From contig CM070585.1 of assembly GCA_036346355.1 (NCBI GenBank), positions 6,339,001-6,403,000 of the forward strand: a stretch of DNA of 64,000 nt, given 5' to 3'. Both the position numbers and the translations under genes were made by a program. The stretch comes from Rhipidocladum racemiflorum (taxonomy: Eukaryota; Streptophyta; Magnoliopsida; Poales; Poaceae). The notes beneath the pieces are model-generated. The model was not told the origin of the DNA, searched no databases, and worked only from the letters and a program-made list of their open reading frames with translations. Shown here in pieces: positions 20,841 to 31,952 of the stretch (the first letter of the stretch is position 1; every line of letters starts with the position of its first letter).

Positions 20841-23800
20841 TACTGTTATTCAAAAACTAAGGGAAGATTTTGAAAACAAAAAAATAAATAAATTTGAGGG
20901 GAAGGAAATGGAGGAGGAAGGTAGGACAAAGGAGATGCCGCCAATTGTCGTGACCAGAGAGCATTTGAAGAGTTAAAATGTGGAGAAAAAAAAGGTACTA
21001 TCGCACGTTACAAAAAAACAACATTAGAAGATTTGATAAATACGCTATCAAATTAGCAAATCCATCCTAGTGTGGTGTACGCAGTGGAAAACCACTGGTT
21101 GCAACCAAGCACGGATGACATCTTGCATGGAAAACCACTAGTTGCATGCATTGATACCAAACAGATATCCCAAGAAGAAATACCCACCAGAAATGTCATA
21201 TTTCGATCTTTGACCGGTCAAAATTTGGTAAAAACCGATTGAAATCGAATGAGTTCGAAGCTAAATTTTTTAAAATTGATAGACAAACTTTGTCGACAAA
21301 AATAAAAAAATCTACCGATTTTCAAGCGATTTTTTTTCTATTTTCGGCACACTCAAGGAAAATTAAAAATTAATCAAGAAAAATTATAGAATTTTTTTAA
21401 AAAATTATAAAAGTATGAATAAATCCAAATTAATCTATAAAACACCCCATAAAAATTTCAATAATTTGTGAATTCATTTAGTGATTCTGGAAAATAAAAA
21501 ACAATAGTTAATGAAAATGAACAGAGAAACTGTTAGATTTTTATAAAAATTTACAAGCTTGGTCATGCTCTGACATTTTAATGGCGTCATAATTACTTTC
21601 CAAGTATCATGTATTAAATTTTTTAGAAATATTAGACTTTATTTTGTGCCCATAGAAAATAATAAACAGAAGAGCATATACAAAGATAGTAGCACTGTCA
21701 GATTTTTTTTTTAAAATACACATGTTAGATTATCATCTGAAAAATTTACATAATCATTATCATTGCCTCATGACCTTAATTTTTTTAGAAATATTTGTCT
21801 TCATTTAGTACCCCTAGAAAATCAAAAATAGAAGAGTATATACAAAGACAATAGCACTGTTATTTTTTTTAAAAAAAAATATAATTATATGAAAATTTTA
21901 CAGCATCATTGAAATTGCCTCAGTACATCACACAAAAATTTTCAAAAAATTTATCACAATATAATAATTTTTTCCAAATGCATGAATTTTTAAAATTTGA
22001 ATTTGAATTACACCGATTTACCGAGCGGCTTTAGAAATCGAACCACATCGATATAGGTGATAATTGTGAAATGCTCGATTATCGACGATTTTTTGAACTC
22101 TGCCCACCACCAGAACGTGTACATGTAGGTGTGGCAAATCAAGTCCGCAACACACAGCTACTGATCGAGAATGTCGAAGTACATCAACCACGTGTGCCAC
22201 CCCACCCCACTGACACTGCCGAAGGGCACGACGCCAAGTTTAGTGCGCTCTATGTAGTCATCGTGGATCCTTCTACCGCTGCCCCAATCGAGTGCAACTA
22301 CACCTGTGCCGCATGCCCAGATAGCCTTTGGTTTGGGGGGCTTTAAACTAGCTTCGGTTTCTGAAAAACTAGTAAGCTCTCCCAAACAGCTCAACTTTTA
22401 AACGATTTTTGTCACAATCTAGAAGTCATATGTAAAATCTGAAAGGCTAGATTTACAAGGGAAAATTAGCTATTTGTTAAACGGTTTCTTATAAAAGGCT
22501 ACAACTTTACCTTGTTTTTTTCTTCTTGCAAATCTAACATCCTCCGTAACAGAATTGCAAATCTAGCCCCATCCCCTATCGTGGAAGGAATGGCAGACGA
22601 CACCTATCACTCCACGCCCGGTGACCACGGTAGCCGGCGAGGAGCGTGAGAGCAGTGCACTGTCACGGTTGGCGAGCGCACGAGCAACGGCCTGCCACAG
22701 TTAACGAGCGTAGGAGGTGCCTGTCATAGTCGAAAAGGAGCTATATTTATAATTATGTTAAAAAGAAAGCTAAGAAAAGGTGACCACTTCACGAGAATGC
22801 TCCCCTGTGCGTTCGTGGTCCTGTTCCCTGAAGCTACTTGCTGTGCATGCGTGCGGAATGCATCGAGCGGAAACTGCCGCGTTCCGCATTTGTTTTTGCT
22901 GTGCACTTGTGCAGTCTGCACCTGGTCATGTTCTCTCGCTTTGGGCCGGATCTTGATCTGTTCTCTGTCGCTGTTTTGCTACTATTATGAAATGCTTTCT
23001 CGATGTTAACACCTCGTTCAGTAATGTTTTCTTTGAGCTAGCTAGTCGGTCTTCTGGACTCTGGCCTTCGATGCTATATTATTTGCATGGAGTATTTTCC
23101 TTGAAGAGAGACCTAATCATGAAAGTCTTTACTACAATTAACGGGCAAATGCATCCATACTTGAAATGCACAAAAATTATGCTGAGTACAGCAACTGGAG
23201 CTAGTAAAGGAGAGAGAGAAAAATTCTATGGCACCAGATGTTACATAACGTCTCTTCTAAAAATTAGACATGCGGCAACCGCATAGATCTTGAAATAGTT
23301 AATTCTTTTTCTCTCTCATCATATACATTATGTGAGAGGTACTAAGATGCTCTATGGCTCTAGTGCCATAAAAAAAAAATTCCAGTAAAAGACGGAGTGT
23401 TTTTTGCATTCTTTTTTTCGAGGAGTTTGTTTTCCTTTCTTTGTGTTTCCATAAGTAAAAAAAAACCCTCAAAGTTGTGACCATTGGATAATGCAGCCTC
23501 CAAATGTGCTGCTTTTTATGTAGCGGCAAGTAAGTGTGCAATTGGAGCAGATACAAACACATTTTTTATAGGGTGTGTTTGGTTGGTAGGATGAAGTTGA
23601 ATGGGATGGAATGATTCTGTATCGTTTAGTTCCATTTTTTTTTATAAGGTGTGTTAACCATCTGCTCTTCTGCCCCTGTTTCTTTACATTAAGTCATTTT
23701 AGGGTTCGTTTGGTTTAAGGGCAAAAGGTGAACGTGATAGGGCCATTCACCCTAGTAAGGATGAATTCATTCAGGCTTATGTTTGATTGAAGGGATGATG

Positions 23801-24768
23801 GATGGAGATGAGATGAGCTAAATTTTTGTTTGATTTTAGAGATGGGAGTTGGATGGGATGAGCTATATTTTTGTTTGGTTGGAGAGGTAAGAGTTGGATG
23901 GGATGAGTCAAATTTTTGTTTGAGGGATGAAGGTGGATAAATTGGTTGTGGTAACTTGTGGTCAGATTACCCCAAATTGATGAAAATTCCCTTATTTCTT
24001 CTAGGTACATGACATACGAACTGCCGTCAGTGCTTACGTTACTCGAAGTCAATTGTATTAATATTGAACTAAGGAGACAATAACAACGCAAGAGAAGTAA
24101 AGTTGGCAACTAGACTGGGCAAACCACCAGAATTTGATAATGAAATGACAATGTCAAGTGAGGACCCTAAATGATAACAGACTCTGCAGCTACTTATGTA
24201 GCAATTTTCAAGAAAGCAACATAAGCACTTCAATACTTTTTTTTAATAAAATTATGCATGCATTAATTTAAAATCTGTGTAACAGCTAGTAAAATATTAT
24301 TTTGTGGATAGTAAAATCTATAGATATGGAGGGTTCACAGCCTGTGACGTCTGTTTAGTAGTAAAATCTTACACACATCAATAATTTGGTGTTCATTTAG
24401 CAGTAAAATCTTATTCATATGGTATTTAGTGGTAGGACTTATCATTATGTTGCTCTCATTGTCAGTAAGGTACTGGTGAAAATTATTATTGAATCGGATA
24501 TGCCAATCAAAAGTTATAGCTAAATTAAAAAAAAATCATGTACAAACAAGGAAACGAATTTACTCGTTGGTTGGCCACATAACTGATAGGCTTGGTGGGT
24601 CTGTGTTAACTGGCTAGCGCGTATTATACACGTAGTTGTAGAATAGTGTATACACACACACTATTTTGTTCTTGTGTGTAGAATAGTCTATTGTACGCCC
24701 GGGCCAATTAACTCGGTCCGATTGAACCATGCATCCCACTAAATAGTGCATCGGACTGCCCAGTTGAC
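20841..24768. other. Intergenic DNA without a supported gene
   Basis: Mostly AT-rich. Around 23222-23382 an imperfect inverted pair (AATTCTATGGCACCAGA and CTCTAGTGCCATAAAA) looks like a worn MITE. Bases 23572-23960 carry GTGTTTGGTTGG and GGGATGAG motifs typical of small transposon ends in grasses, without a resolvable boundary. Short ORFs here show no recognisable domains. Confidence 0.5.
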
Positions 24769-24771
24769 TAA

Positions 24772-25307
24772 GGGCCTGTTTGGATCCACCCAACTAATAG
24801 TTAGCTGCTAATTATTAGCTGCTAAGGATCCAAACAGGTCCAGCTAATAGGTTAGCTAATTATTAGCTGGGCACCCAGCTAATGGTTATCTCATTAGCTG
24901 ACTAAACCCAGCTAATAGCAGCTAATACATTACATTGGACGAAATTACCCTTCCACCAAAATCAACCAGCGCCCACGAATCTAGATCCAGAACCGTAGCG
25001 ATCACTGCATTATGAATGCTGCTTGCTTTCCCTTAATTGCCTGCGCTATCGTATTGATTGATAGATCCAGAACCGTAGCGATCACTGCATTACGAATGCG
25101 GCCATAATCTGGAGTAGTAGACATGGCTGCAATAAAGCAGGGGTAATTTAGACAATTTATCAATTTTAACATCTATTAGCCACATATTAGCTAGTGGATC
25201 CAAACAGCCTTTAGCTAATAGTTAGCCAGCTAATAATTAGCTAGCTAATAATAGCTAACTACTATTAACCAGCTAACTATTAGCTGCTAATGGATCCAAA
25301 TAGGCCC
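24772..25307. mobile_element. Tourist-like MITE, 536 bp
   Basis: The termini GGGCCTGTTTGGATCCA and TGGATCCAAATAGGCCC are inverted repeats flanked by TAA (24769-24771 and 25308-25310). The arms contain many AATTAGCTGCTAA motifs. The middle includes a direct repeat of TAGATCCAGAACCGTAGCGA at about 24981 and 25062, which is probably captured or duplicated host sequence. Confidence 0.85.
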
Positions 25308-25511
25308 TAAGCTATGCATCCCACTAACCAAGTAGTAAATGTGGTTCATTGTTTGTACATAAATATTTTTTTCTTTGTTTAGCCATAACTTTTTATTCGT
25401 AGCTCCGATTTACGAACGATTTTCACCAGTAGCTTACTGACAACGATAGGAATAGAATGATACAGGTCTCGTCAATAAACAATTATTTTGCTGTCTAGTA
25501 ACAGATTTTAC

Positions 25512-25779
25512 CATAGGCGGACCCAGGGCCCGGCCAGCCCGGGCCCGGGCTCAAACCCATGTAATAAAAGTCTAGATCATGAAAAATACAGTGTCCTTCC
25601 GTGAATTCAACAACGGACCGAGCAAATAACATTTGGTTTTAACAAAAGCCAAGGTACTACTTGATAAAAACTTCCTTCAGTGATTTGGTCCCTTGTTATT
25701 AGCTCAGTAAATAGTTTGTGAACTTGTTGTCCTTCTTTAAGTGTGCCCGGGCTCTAGAAAATTCCTGAGTCCGCCATTG
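25512..25779. mobile_element. hAT-type non-autonomous element, 268 bp
   Basis: The termini CATAGGCGGACCCAGG and CCTGAGTCCGCCATTG are inverted repeats. The perfect 8-bp target duplication is GATTTTAC (25504-25511 and 25780-25787). GCCCGGGC-rich sequence lies inside each end. No ORF. Confidence 0.9.
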
Positions 25780-26309
25780 GATTTTACTATCTGTATAGAT
25801 AAATTTTACTATCCATATTTATATATCTTACTATCGGAGAAGTGCAGTTGGTTAACATAGTCGATCGTGAGATCAAATCTCGAAAAATCCACCACTAATC
25901 TACCCAATCAATTTACACGTTTGACAATACCGTTGCCAGCTTCATTAGTGCAAGCGTACCTTAGCATAGAAACGGTGAAATGGCCAAACATTTTATTTGC
26001 GCTTTAGCTCGAATTAATGGAGGACGTTCCCATCGGATGCATCTACTTTCTCGATTCGCTGTACCTAACGAAAACGACCGCCGGCAATGGCTTGTTCGAC
26101 ATGTCGGGACGCACGCCGTCGTTGTCCTCCGTTGGTCAGCAAGAATTTGGCCCTGGCTGTGCGGTGCGCTAGTTGCTCGATCCGTCCAGTAGTTGATCGA
26201 GTGTTGTGCCTTTAATTTGCTAAATAAAATCACAGCTGTTTCAAATGGACTTTGTCTTTGATATATGTTACTGTCTTTCATATTCACAATCGGTTTGCCT
26301 GTCGGTGAC
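25780..26309. other. Intergenic DNA
   Basis: No gene, RNA or element boundary could be supported in this half kilobase. Confidence 0.4.
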
Positions 26310-26452
26310 GAGAGATGCTTCTATGCTTTTCCCTTTAAAAGTTGCACAACTATTAAAGCATGAATGAATGGTAGATGGTGATTACTTACCCCTTCGCTTG
26401 CTTCAAGATTTGTGCAACTTGTACCAGAAGGAAGAGCATAGAAGCACCTCTC
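26310..26452. mobile_element. Mutator-like MITE, 143 bp
   Basis: The ends GAGAGATGCTTCTATGCTTT and the complement of GAGAGGTGCTTCTATGCTCT are flanked by a perfect 9-bp target duplication, GTCGGTGAC (26301-26309 and 26453-26461). The 9-bp TSD and long inverted ends point to the MULE superfamily. Non-coding. Confidence 0.85.
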
Positions 26453-26599
26453 GTCGGTGACACATTTTGATATCGGTATACATAGATATTTACTATTTAT
26501 GTGTGTATACATATTTTTATCATACTAAAGGGTTCAGCAGCCTATTGGGTCTGTATAGCAGTAAAATATTACAATATATAGATTTTAAAGAGTGACTAC

Positions 26600-26812
26600 G
26601 CAACGGTATACCGTTGCAACGGTATAGCCATGAAACTTATGAAACTTATCAGTTTCAGTGCTGGTTTCATGAGTTTCAGTGTTTAGTTTCATCAGTTTCA
26701 TGTTTTATCAGTTTTTAGTGCTAAGTTTCATGAGTTTCAGTGCAAAAAATCATAAGTTTCATGAGTTTCAGAGGTATACCGTTGCAACGGTATACCGTTT
26801 TTTAGTTTTTCT
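26600..26812. mobile_element. MITE-like repeat with palindromic GGTATACC ends (copy 2, inverted)
   Basis: The sequence is the reverse complement of the repeat at 18334-18547, with few differences and nearly equal length (213 versus 214 bp). It is flanked by a direct repeat of AATATTACAATATATAGATT (about 26565 and 26821), which may be an unusually long target duplication or a local duplication. Confidence 0.7.
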
Positions 26813-27485
26813 GGATTTTAAAATATTACAATATATAGATTTTACTATCTTTTTCTGCTAGATACGATGGGATGGTTTCTAGAGCAGATTTCATAGAAAT
26901 TTCGTCTAGCTCTGTATCGTATGATTTGTTTGACGGATAGTCCAGTCGAATTGCTTGCGTCCATTTCTTCTTGGGCCTTCAAAGAAACTGGCAATTTGGG
27001 CAATTATTTCCCATTATTTAATGTTGCTCGGGTAGAAGTAGAACAAACAAATCCTTGTCGAATAGTTTCCATTCTTTCTCTGCCCTACATAGTTAACGAG
27101 AGTGAGCCGGCTGTGTTTGGCCGCGTCACTGATCGCACTGAACTTTTTAAGAACACGCAAAATATTCTCGTGTCATTTTCATTACGGATTAATTGGAAAG
27201 TTGAAGAATACAAACAACAGAGGACCTAAACATGACAAAGGATAGTACACTTCTTGGCCCAGCTAGTCGCCATTGTGCAACCTCTTTAATTGCTTGGATT
27301 ACTTGATGGACGGTGGCTTGTTTACCCTAGTCGTTAAACTTGGAGCCGATCGAGGGATTATTCACCTCTAAACTTGAGTAACCAAGGCATTATGATGGGC
27401 ACCAGCCCACTTTCTAGGTGTCAACTGGTCAAGTCAACAGGTCCTTTGTTCATAGATTTCTAATAGATGATGTATATATTTAGTA
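26813..27485. other. Intergenic DNA
   Basis: No supported gene. A 102-codon plus-strand frame at 26921 has no recognisable motif and no coding neighbours, so I do not call it. Confidence 0.4.
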
Positions 27486-27744
27486 CTCCCTCCAGTATGC
27501 AAATACTTGTCGTTTTGGACATCGACACGGTCTTCAAAATACAACTTTAACATTATAAATTATTGCATTTTATTTATAAAATGCATTGAAATTATAATAT
27601 TTTGAAAGCTCTTTTCATGACAAATCTATTTATGTAACTTTTATGTGTTCAATCCAAATGGTTTAAAAGTTATTTATAGATAAAGTTTTAAAACTTTGAC
27701 TTAGGACAACTCTAAAACGATAAGTATTTGCAAACTGGAGGGAG
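27486..27744. mobile_element. Stowaway MITE, 259 bp
   Basis: The termini CTCCCTCCAGTATGCAAATA and the complementary TATTTGCAAACTGGAGGGAG are flanked by TA dinucleotides. CTCCCTCC ends and a TA target are diagnostic of Stowaway (Tc1/mariner-related) MITEs. Confidence 0.92.
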
Positions 27745-28187
27745 TAATAATAAAATGTTTTTGCCTTTGGTTTCATAATAAAAGGTCGATGTTGCTGCTT
27801 TACCTATGCCTTCATCTTTTCCCTTCTGCACACTTGTAACTTCGAAGACTCTCTCTTCCCGCTCAACAGGGCAGGTTATTCACAACAGCATGGCGATGAA
27901 GATAAATTGACCAAACCGTGTAAAGGTACAATACACACTCTCCTCCTTTCGCCTCTTTTGTTCTTTTTACTGTCTCAGAGCAATATTGTTGGCAATTTAC
28001 ACAGCAAGCATGATAGAGCTACGTGTGATGCTTTTAAGTTCACTAGTTCGTGAAGGCAGAAGGGAAAACTTAGACTGAATTTGTTGCTCTCTGTTCCAAG
28101 GAAAGAAATCCATACTCTTTAATTTGAGAAACACCCAGTCCTTCATACCTTTTGACAGACACCATTTCGTACACGTGATGCGTATTG

Positions 28188-28525
28188 GTTACCAGTTCAT
28201 GCAGCCAGCATGATAGGTCTATACGTGATGCGTTTGATCGAGCTCCATGGTTCGTTAAGGCAGAAAGGAGTACCTTTACGAGGAAAGAAATTGGTACTGT
28301 TTCTTGCTTTACGTCGTTTGTGAAATTTGAGAACACAAGCCAGATATGGTGCAGTCTTTTTATCTCCAACTGACGCCATCTCCTCTCTCTTTTCAGTCAT
28401 TTATCCTTATGTCTTACCGTTCGTCCATCTTCTTTCTTCAACAAATGCGTACGCGGATCTCAAACATTTTTGCAGCAAGCCTGAAGGTAACTCAAATGGT
28501 TTTAGCATATCAGACTTCAATAAAA
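28188..28525 (+). repeat. Paralogous block A (matches 62294-62588)
   Basis: The sequence from CAGCATGATAGGTCTA through TCTTTTTATCTCCAACTGAC to AATAAAA closely matches the block at 62294-62588, including the position at which the Helitron follows. A weaker third piece with AGCATGATAGAGCTA occurs at about 28006-28060. It is non-coding. The matching block lies downstream of the NLR gene, so this may be the relic of a duplicated gene tail. Confidence 0.7.
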
Positions 28526-28627
28526 CTAGCAAATTTACCCGCGCAATTGCGCGGCTAGATATTATGATATGATTATCTTTGATACATAACTATATTTTCT
28601 ATAATTGTGTATTTTTTATACAACTCT
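28526..28627 (-). mobile_element. Helitron copy A, 3' part (split by LTR element)
   Basis: On the minus strand it ends in CTAG followed by host T, with the hairpin CCGCGCAATTGCGCGG about 12 bp inside (28539-28554). The remaining part resumes at 44971. The retrotransposon inserted at ACTCT (28623-28627). Total rejoined length is 407 bp, equal to copy B. Confidence 0.8.
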
Positions 28628-29253
28628 TGTCGGGGGTTGAGTAATTCCCATAAATTACCGCGGGTGCCACGACGACCGAGCTCGCTTCCACCCGAGCTCC
28701 TGGGAGGTCGTTCCCGAGAACGACCTGGTCGGGGTCTAGGGAGGTCGCGTAGTTTGCCCGTCTGGCACGAGCTCTCGGCCTGGCCGATTGTGAGCTTGTG
28801 CTCGGGTAAAGCAGCCGAACTCAGAGCTAGTGATATTGGCCGACCCGTCATGGTCGTCGCGAGGTCGGTAGGAATAACTGCCGACGACGGAACCCCCATC
28901 AGTTTGTTGCGCCCTCAACGGGAACATGGCAGGATTATAGGATCTGTTCGTTATCATGTTGGACGTGGTCAGACGTGCGAGGAGTGGGTCGTAACAGAGT
29001 TGCGGCTCTTTGTAAGCTATAAAGCGTCCCTGCCGTGAGGGGGGACGCCAGGTTAATCTAAATACACACCGAGCTGGAGTAGGGCTATTATCTCCCACCT
29101 GAGAGGCCCGAACCAGGATAAAACCCTGTGTCATCATCTGGCTTAGCCTAGCGAGTCATTCCTCTGAGCAACTTTACACGTGAGAAGGGGTCGCGGTTGG
29201 TCCTTCCATCAACCAAGTAAGCTCGGCGGGGGCCTGCTCCCCAATCGTCGACA
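28628..29253 (+). repeat. 5' LTR of Tat-type element 1
   Basis: 626 bp, starting TGTCGGGGGTTGAG and ending CAATCGTCGACA. It is paired with a 626-bp 3' LTR at 44340-44965. I count about 18 substitutions and no net indel between them (roughly 3%). The TSD is ACTCT. Confidence 0.95.
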
Positions 29254-29273
29254 GCTGGCGCCGTCCGTGGGGA
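29254..29273 (+). promoter_or_regulatory. Primer-binding site of Tat-type element 1
   Basis: TGGCGCCGTCCGTGGGG begins 3 bp after the 5' LTR. TGGCGCC would pair with a tRNA 3' end of the GGCGCCA type, as in tRNA-Asp. The exact tRNA is uncertain. Confidence 0.6.
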
Positions 29274-30940
29274 CCGACTTTCCCTTTCGTGAAGAATCCC
29301 AGAGGATGTCAGACTCCCAGGATCGCCGGGGCGTCTGCGCCCTCGGAACTGACGGGGATGAGAAGCAGTTCTTCAACAGCGAGGCCGCTGGCGTCGCTAA
29401 CCCCGGAGGTCATGACGAATCCAGGAGCTTTTCCTTGGAAGCTACCGCGTAGGAGCAGTTCTTCCGCTCTCAGCTCGATGCCCTCTCAGACGACAAATAC
29501 GACGGGCTCTATGATGGCCTGGACATCCCTGACCATCCCGAGCCCGACCAAGGGACCGCGTCGCGGGGAGACACCATGATGTCGCCCTCACGGTCCGTCC
29601 AATCCCGCAACGTCTTGGTCGCGGAGGAGGGCGGAAGCCTCGGGGGCAAATCCCTGGGTGAGGCGCGCCTCCGACGATACGAGGCGGCCAAGGACCACCT
29701 GGAGACATCCCTGAGCTGGACGTTGGCCAGCATACGCCGGCGAATTCGTGGCGACGCGAACGCTAGGATCGGGGTCGGAGCTCGTGAGAACTTCCACGTA
29801 CGGGAACCCGGAGCCTATGCGCCAGCGCGCGAGCTCGTCGCCCCTCATTCCCCCGAGCGGGGAATGCCTTCAAGCCTTGGCTACGGTGGTACGCAACCTC
29901 AGAGAATTCCCTTAGCAAGTCGATCTAGAGGCCATGGGGGCAGCCGTGGCCGACGACCTCGAAAAGATCGCCGCAGACATAAAGGCGGCAGAAGCTTCTC
30001 GAGAGAAAGATGCCCGGAGCGTTTCCCAGGAGCATCGCCGCCAGATGCCCGTACGTTTCCATCCCGATGACTCGCGCAGCCATACTCGGGGTGACCGGCG
30101 AGAACGTGATCGGGACCGAGAGGACACCCGGAGCAATTCCCGGGCGCCCCCTCGAGATCGACGGGATGCATTCCGTGGTCAGTGCCAAGCCGAATTTTCC
30201 TCCTCAGGCCATTCTCCCTCTTACCGGCCTAGGGAGGTTTTCTCCCGCCTAGGCCCACGAGTCTCGGGCTCGATCGGTGGCAATCGTCCCGACCATCGTG
30301 CTCGGAGAGACCGCCACGATGGTCCCATCTTCGGGTAAAGAGCGTTCGCAGCGTCCCTGCAACGAGTGACCTGGCCAAACAGGTTCAAGCCAGGCCACAT
30401 CGAGAGATTCGACAGGACGTAGAACCCCGACGAGTTCCTCTCGATCTACACTACGGCCATCCTGGCCGCCGGCGGAGATGAGGGAGTCATGGCTAACTTC
30501 TTGCCCACAGTACTGGATGGACCGGCTCGGACGTGGCTCTTTAATCAGAAGGAGGGCTTGATCCGGTCTTGGGGGCAGTTGAGCAACGCCCTCCGAGCGA
30601 ATTTCCAGAGCTGTTATGTTCGCCCGGGCAAGGAGCGCGACCTGGAGCGCCTAATACAGACGGAGGGTGAGACCTTGCGCCAATTCGTCCAGCGTTTCAT
30701 GCAGGTGCGGAACTCCATTCCGAGCATCTCGGATGAGGCAGTCGTCCGGGCCTTCAAGTTCGGGGTCCGAGACGTCCGTTTTACGCAGGACCTCGAGATT
30801 CACCCGGATATCACGGCCAACGAGCTGTTCCGCATGGCCGACCGGTATGCCAACACCGACGAAGCGGTCCAATGGAAGAAGTTACTGGACGAAGGGAAAC
30901 TGCCCCCTGTGGGCCCCCGGATCGGCTATCCGGAGTCCTC

Positions 30941-31920
30941 TGTGTATTTCTGTACTAGTCCCAGATCAGTAGCTAGTACACACAGTCAAAAGTGATGAAT
31001 CAACAACCATATCACGAATACAAATAACTAAATAAGAATAATACCAAATGAAAGCAAAGACCTTATGGTCAAGGTTTACCATTACGGCCTGGACAGGCTG
31101 AACAACTTGAACAACTGCAGCGGAAGACGAAAACGCCAATGCGACCCATCCAAATGCCCACAGGCAATCGAGTGGAGAACGCACCCTAGTCGATGGAAAT
31201 CTTGAACAGCTTCTTTCACTTCTGAGAGAGGATTAGAATGTAGCACATGAGTACATAAAGTACTCAGCAAGTCTGGGAGATTATGCACAATGTAGGCTAT
31301 CCAAAGATGGCTTAATATGGTTCTTTTGCATAAAGCCAAGTTTCATCAAATCATACTTGTTAATAAATTTCACAAAGCATATTTGAGCAATTCTTTTTAA
31401 TAATTGAATTACGTAATATTGTAGTGAAGGTTCTAACCACCACTCACTAATATACAGGCTCTATCCGCCACATCTCAACAAAATCAGGGTTCAATCCAAT
31501 CACATGGCTATGTCCGCCATGGTTCACAAAATCAGGTTCTTTCCACCTACCTGGCTTTGACCGCCAGAAGCACACCCGAGAGTTCTAACCGCTCCCGGAT
31601 CCCAAAACAAAACATTATTTAGTTTGAAATCAAAACCCCAAAGTCTACCAGTATGAAAGCATTCAGCAAGCTTCGCCTTTGACCGTAGGCACGGCTATTC
31701 GAATAGTTTTAACTCTGCAGAGTGTGTACAACTTTACCCACAAGACATGATATTCCCTTAATGCCAAGCTATTAGCACACTTCCTTAGGTGTGCCGGCAG
31801 GGATATCATGACAAGGCCTTTACAATGTATACGCCTAACCTGACCTACCCGCTGAGGTTTCACCGCTGTTAGGGTTATGTCCACCCAGTACAGAAGCCCC
31901 CTCTTGCGCCGTGTGAGAAA

Positions 31921-31952
<32 letters not shown>

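Noticed and set aside
29588..30188. Minus-strand ORFs over gag
   Set aside because: They are shadows of the Arg/Asp-rich gag linker.
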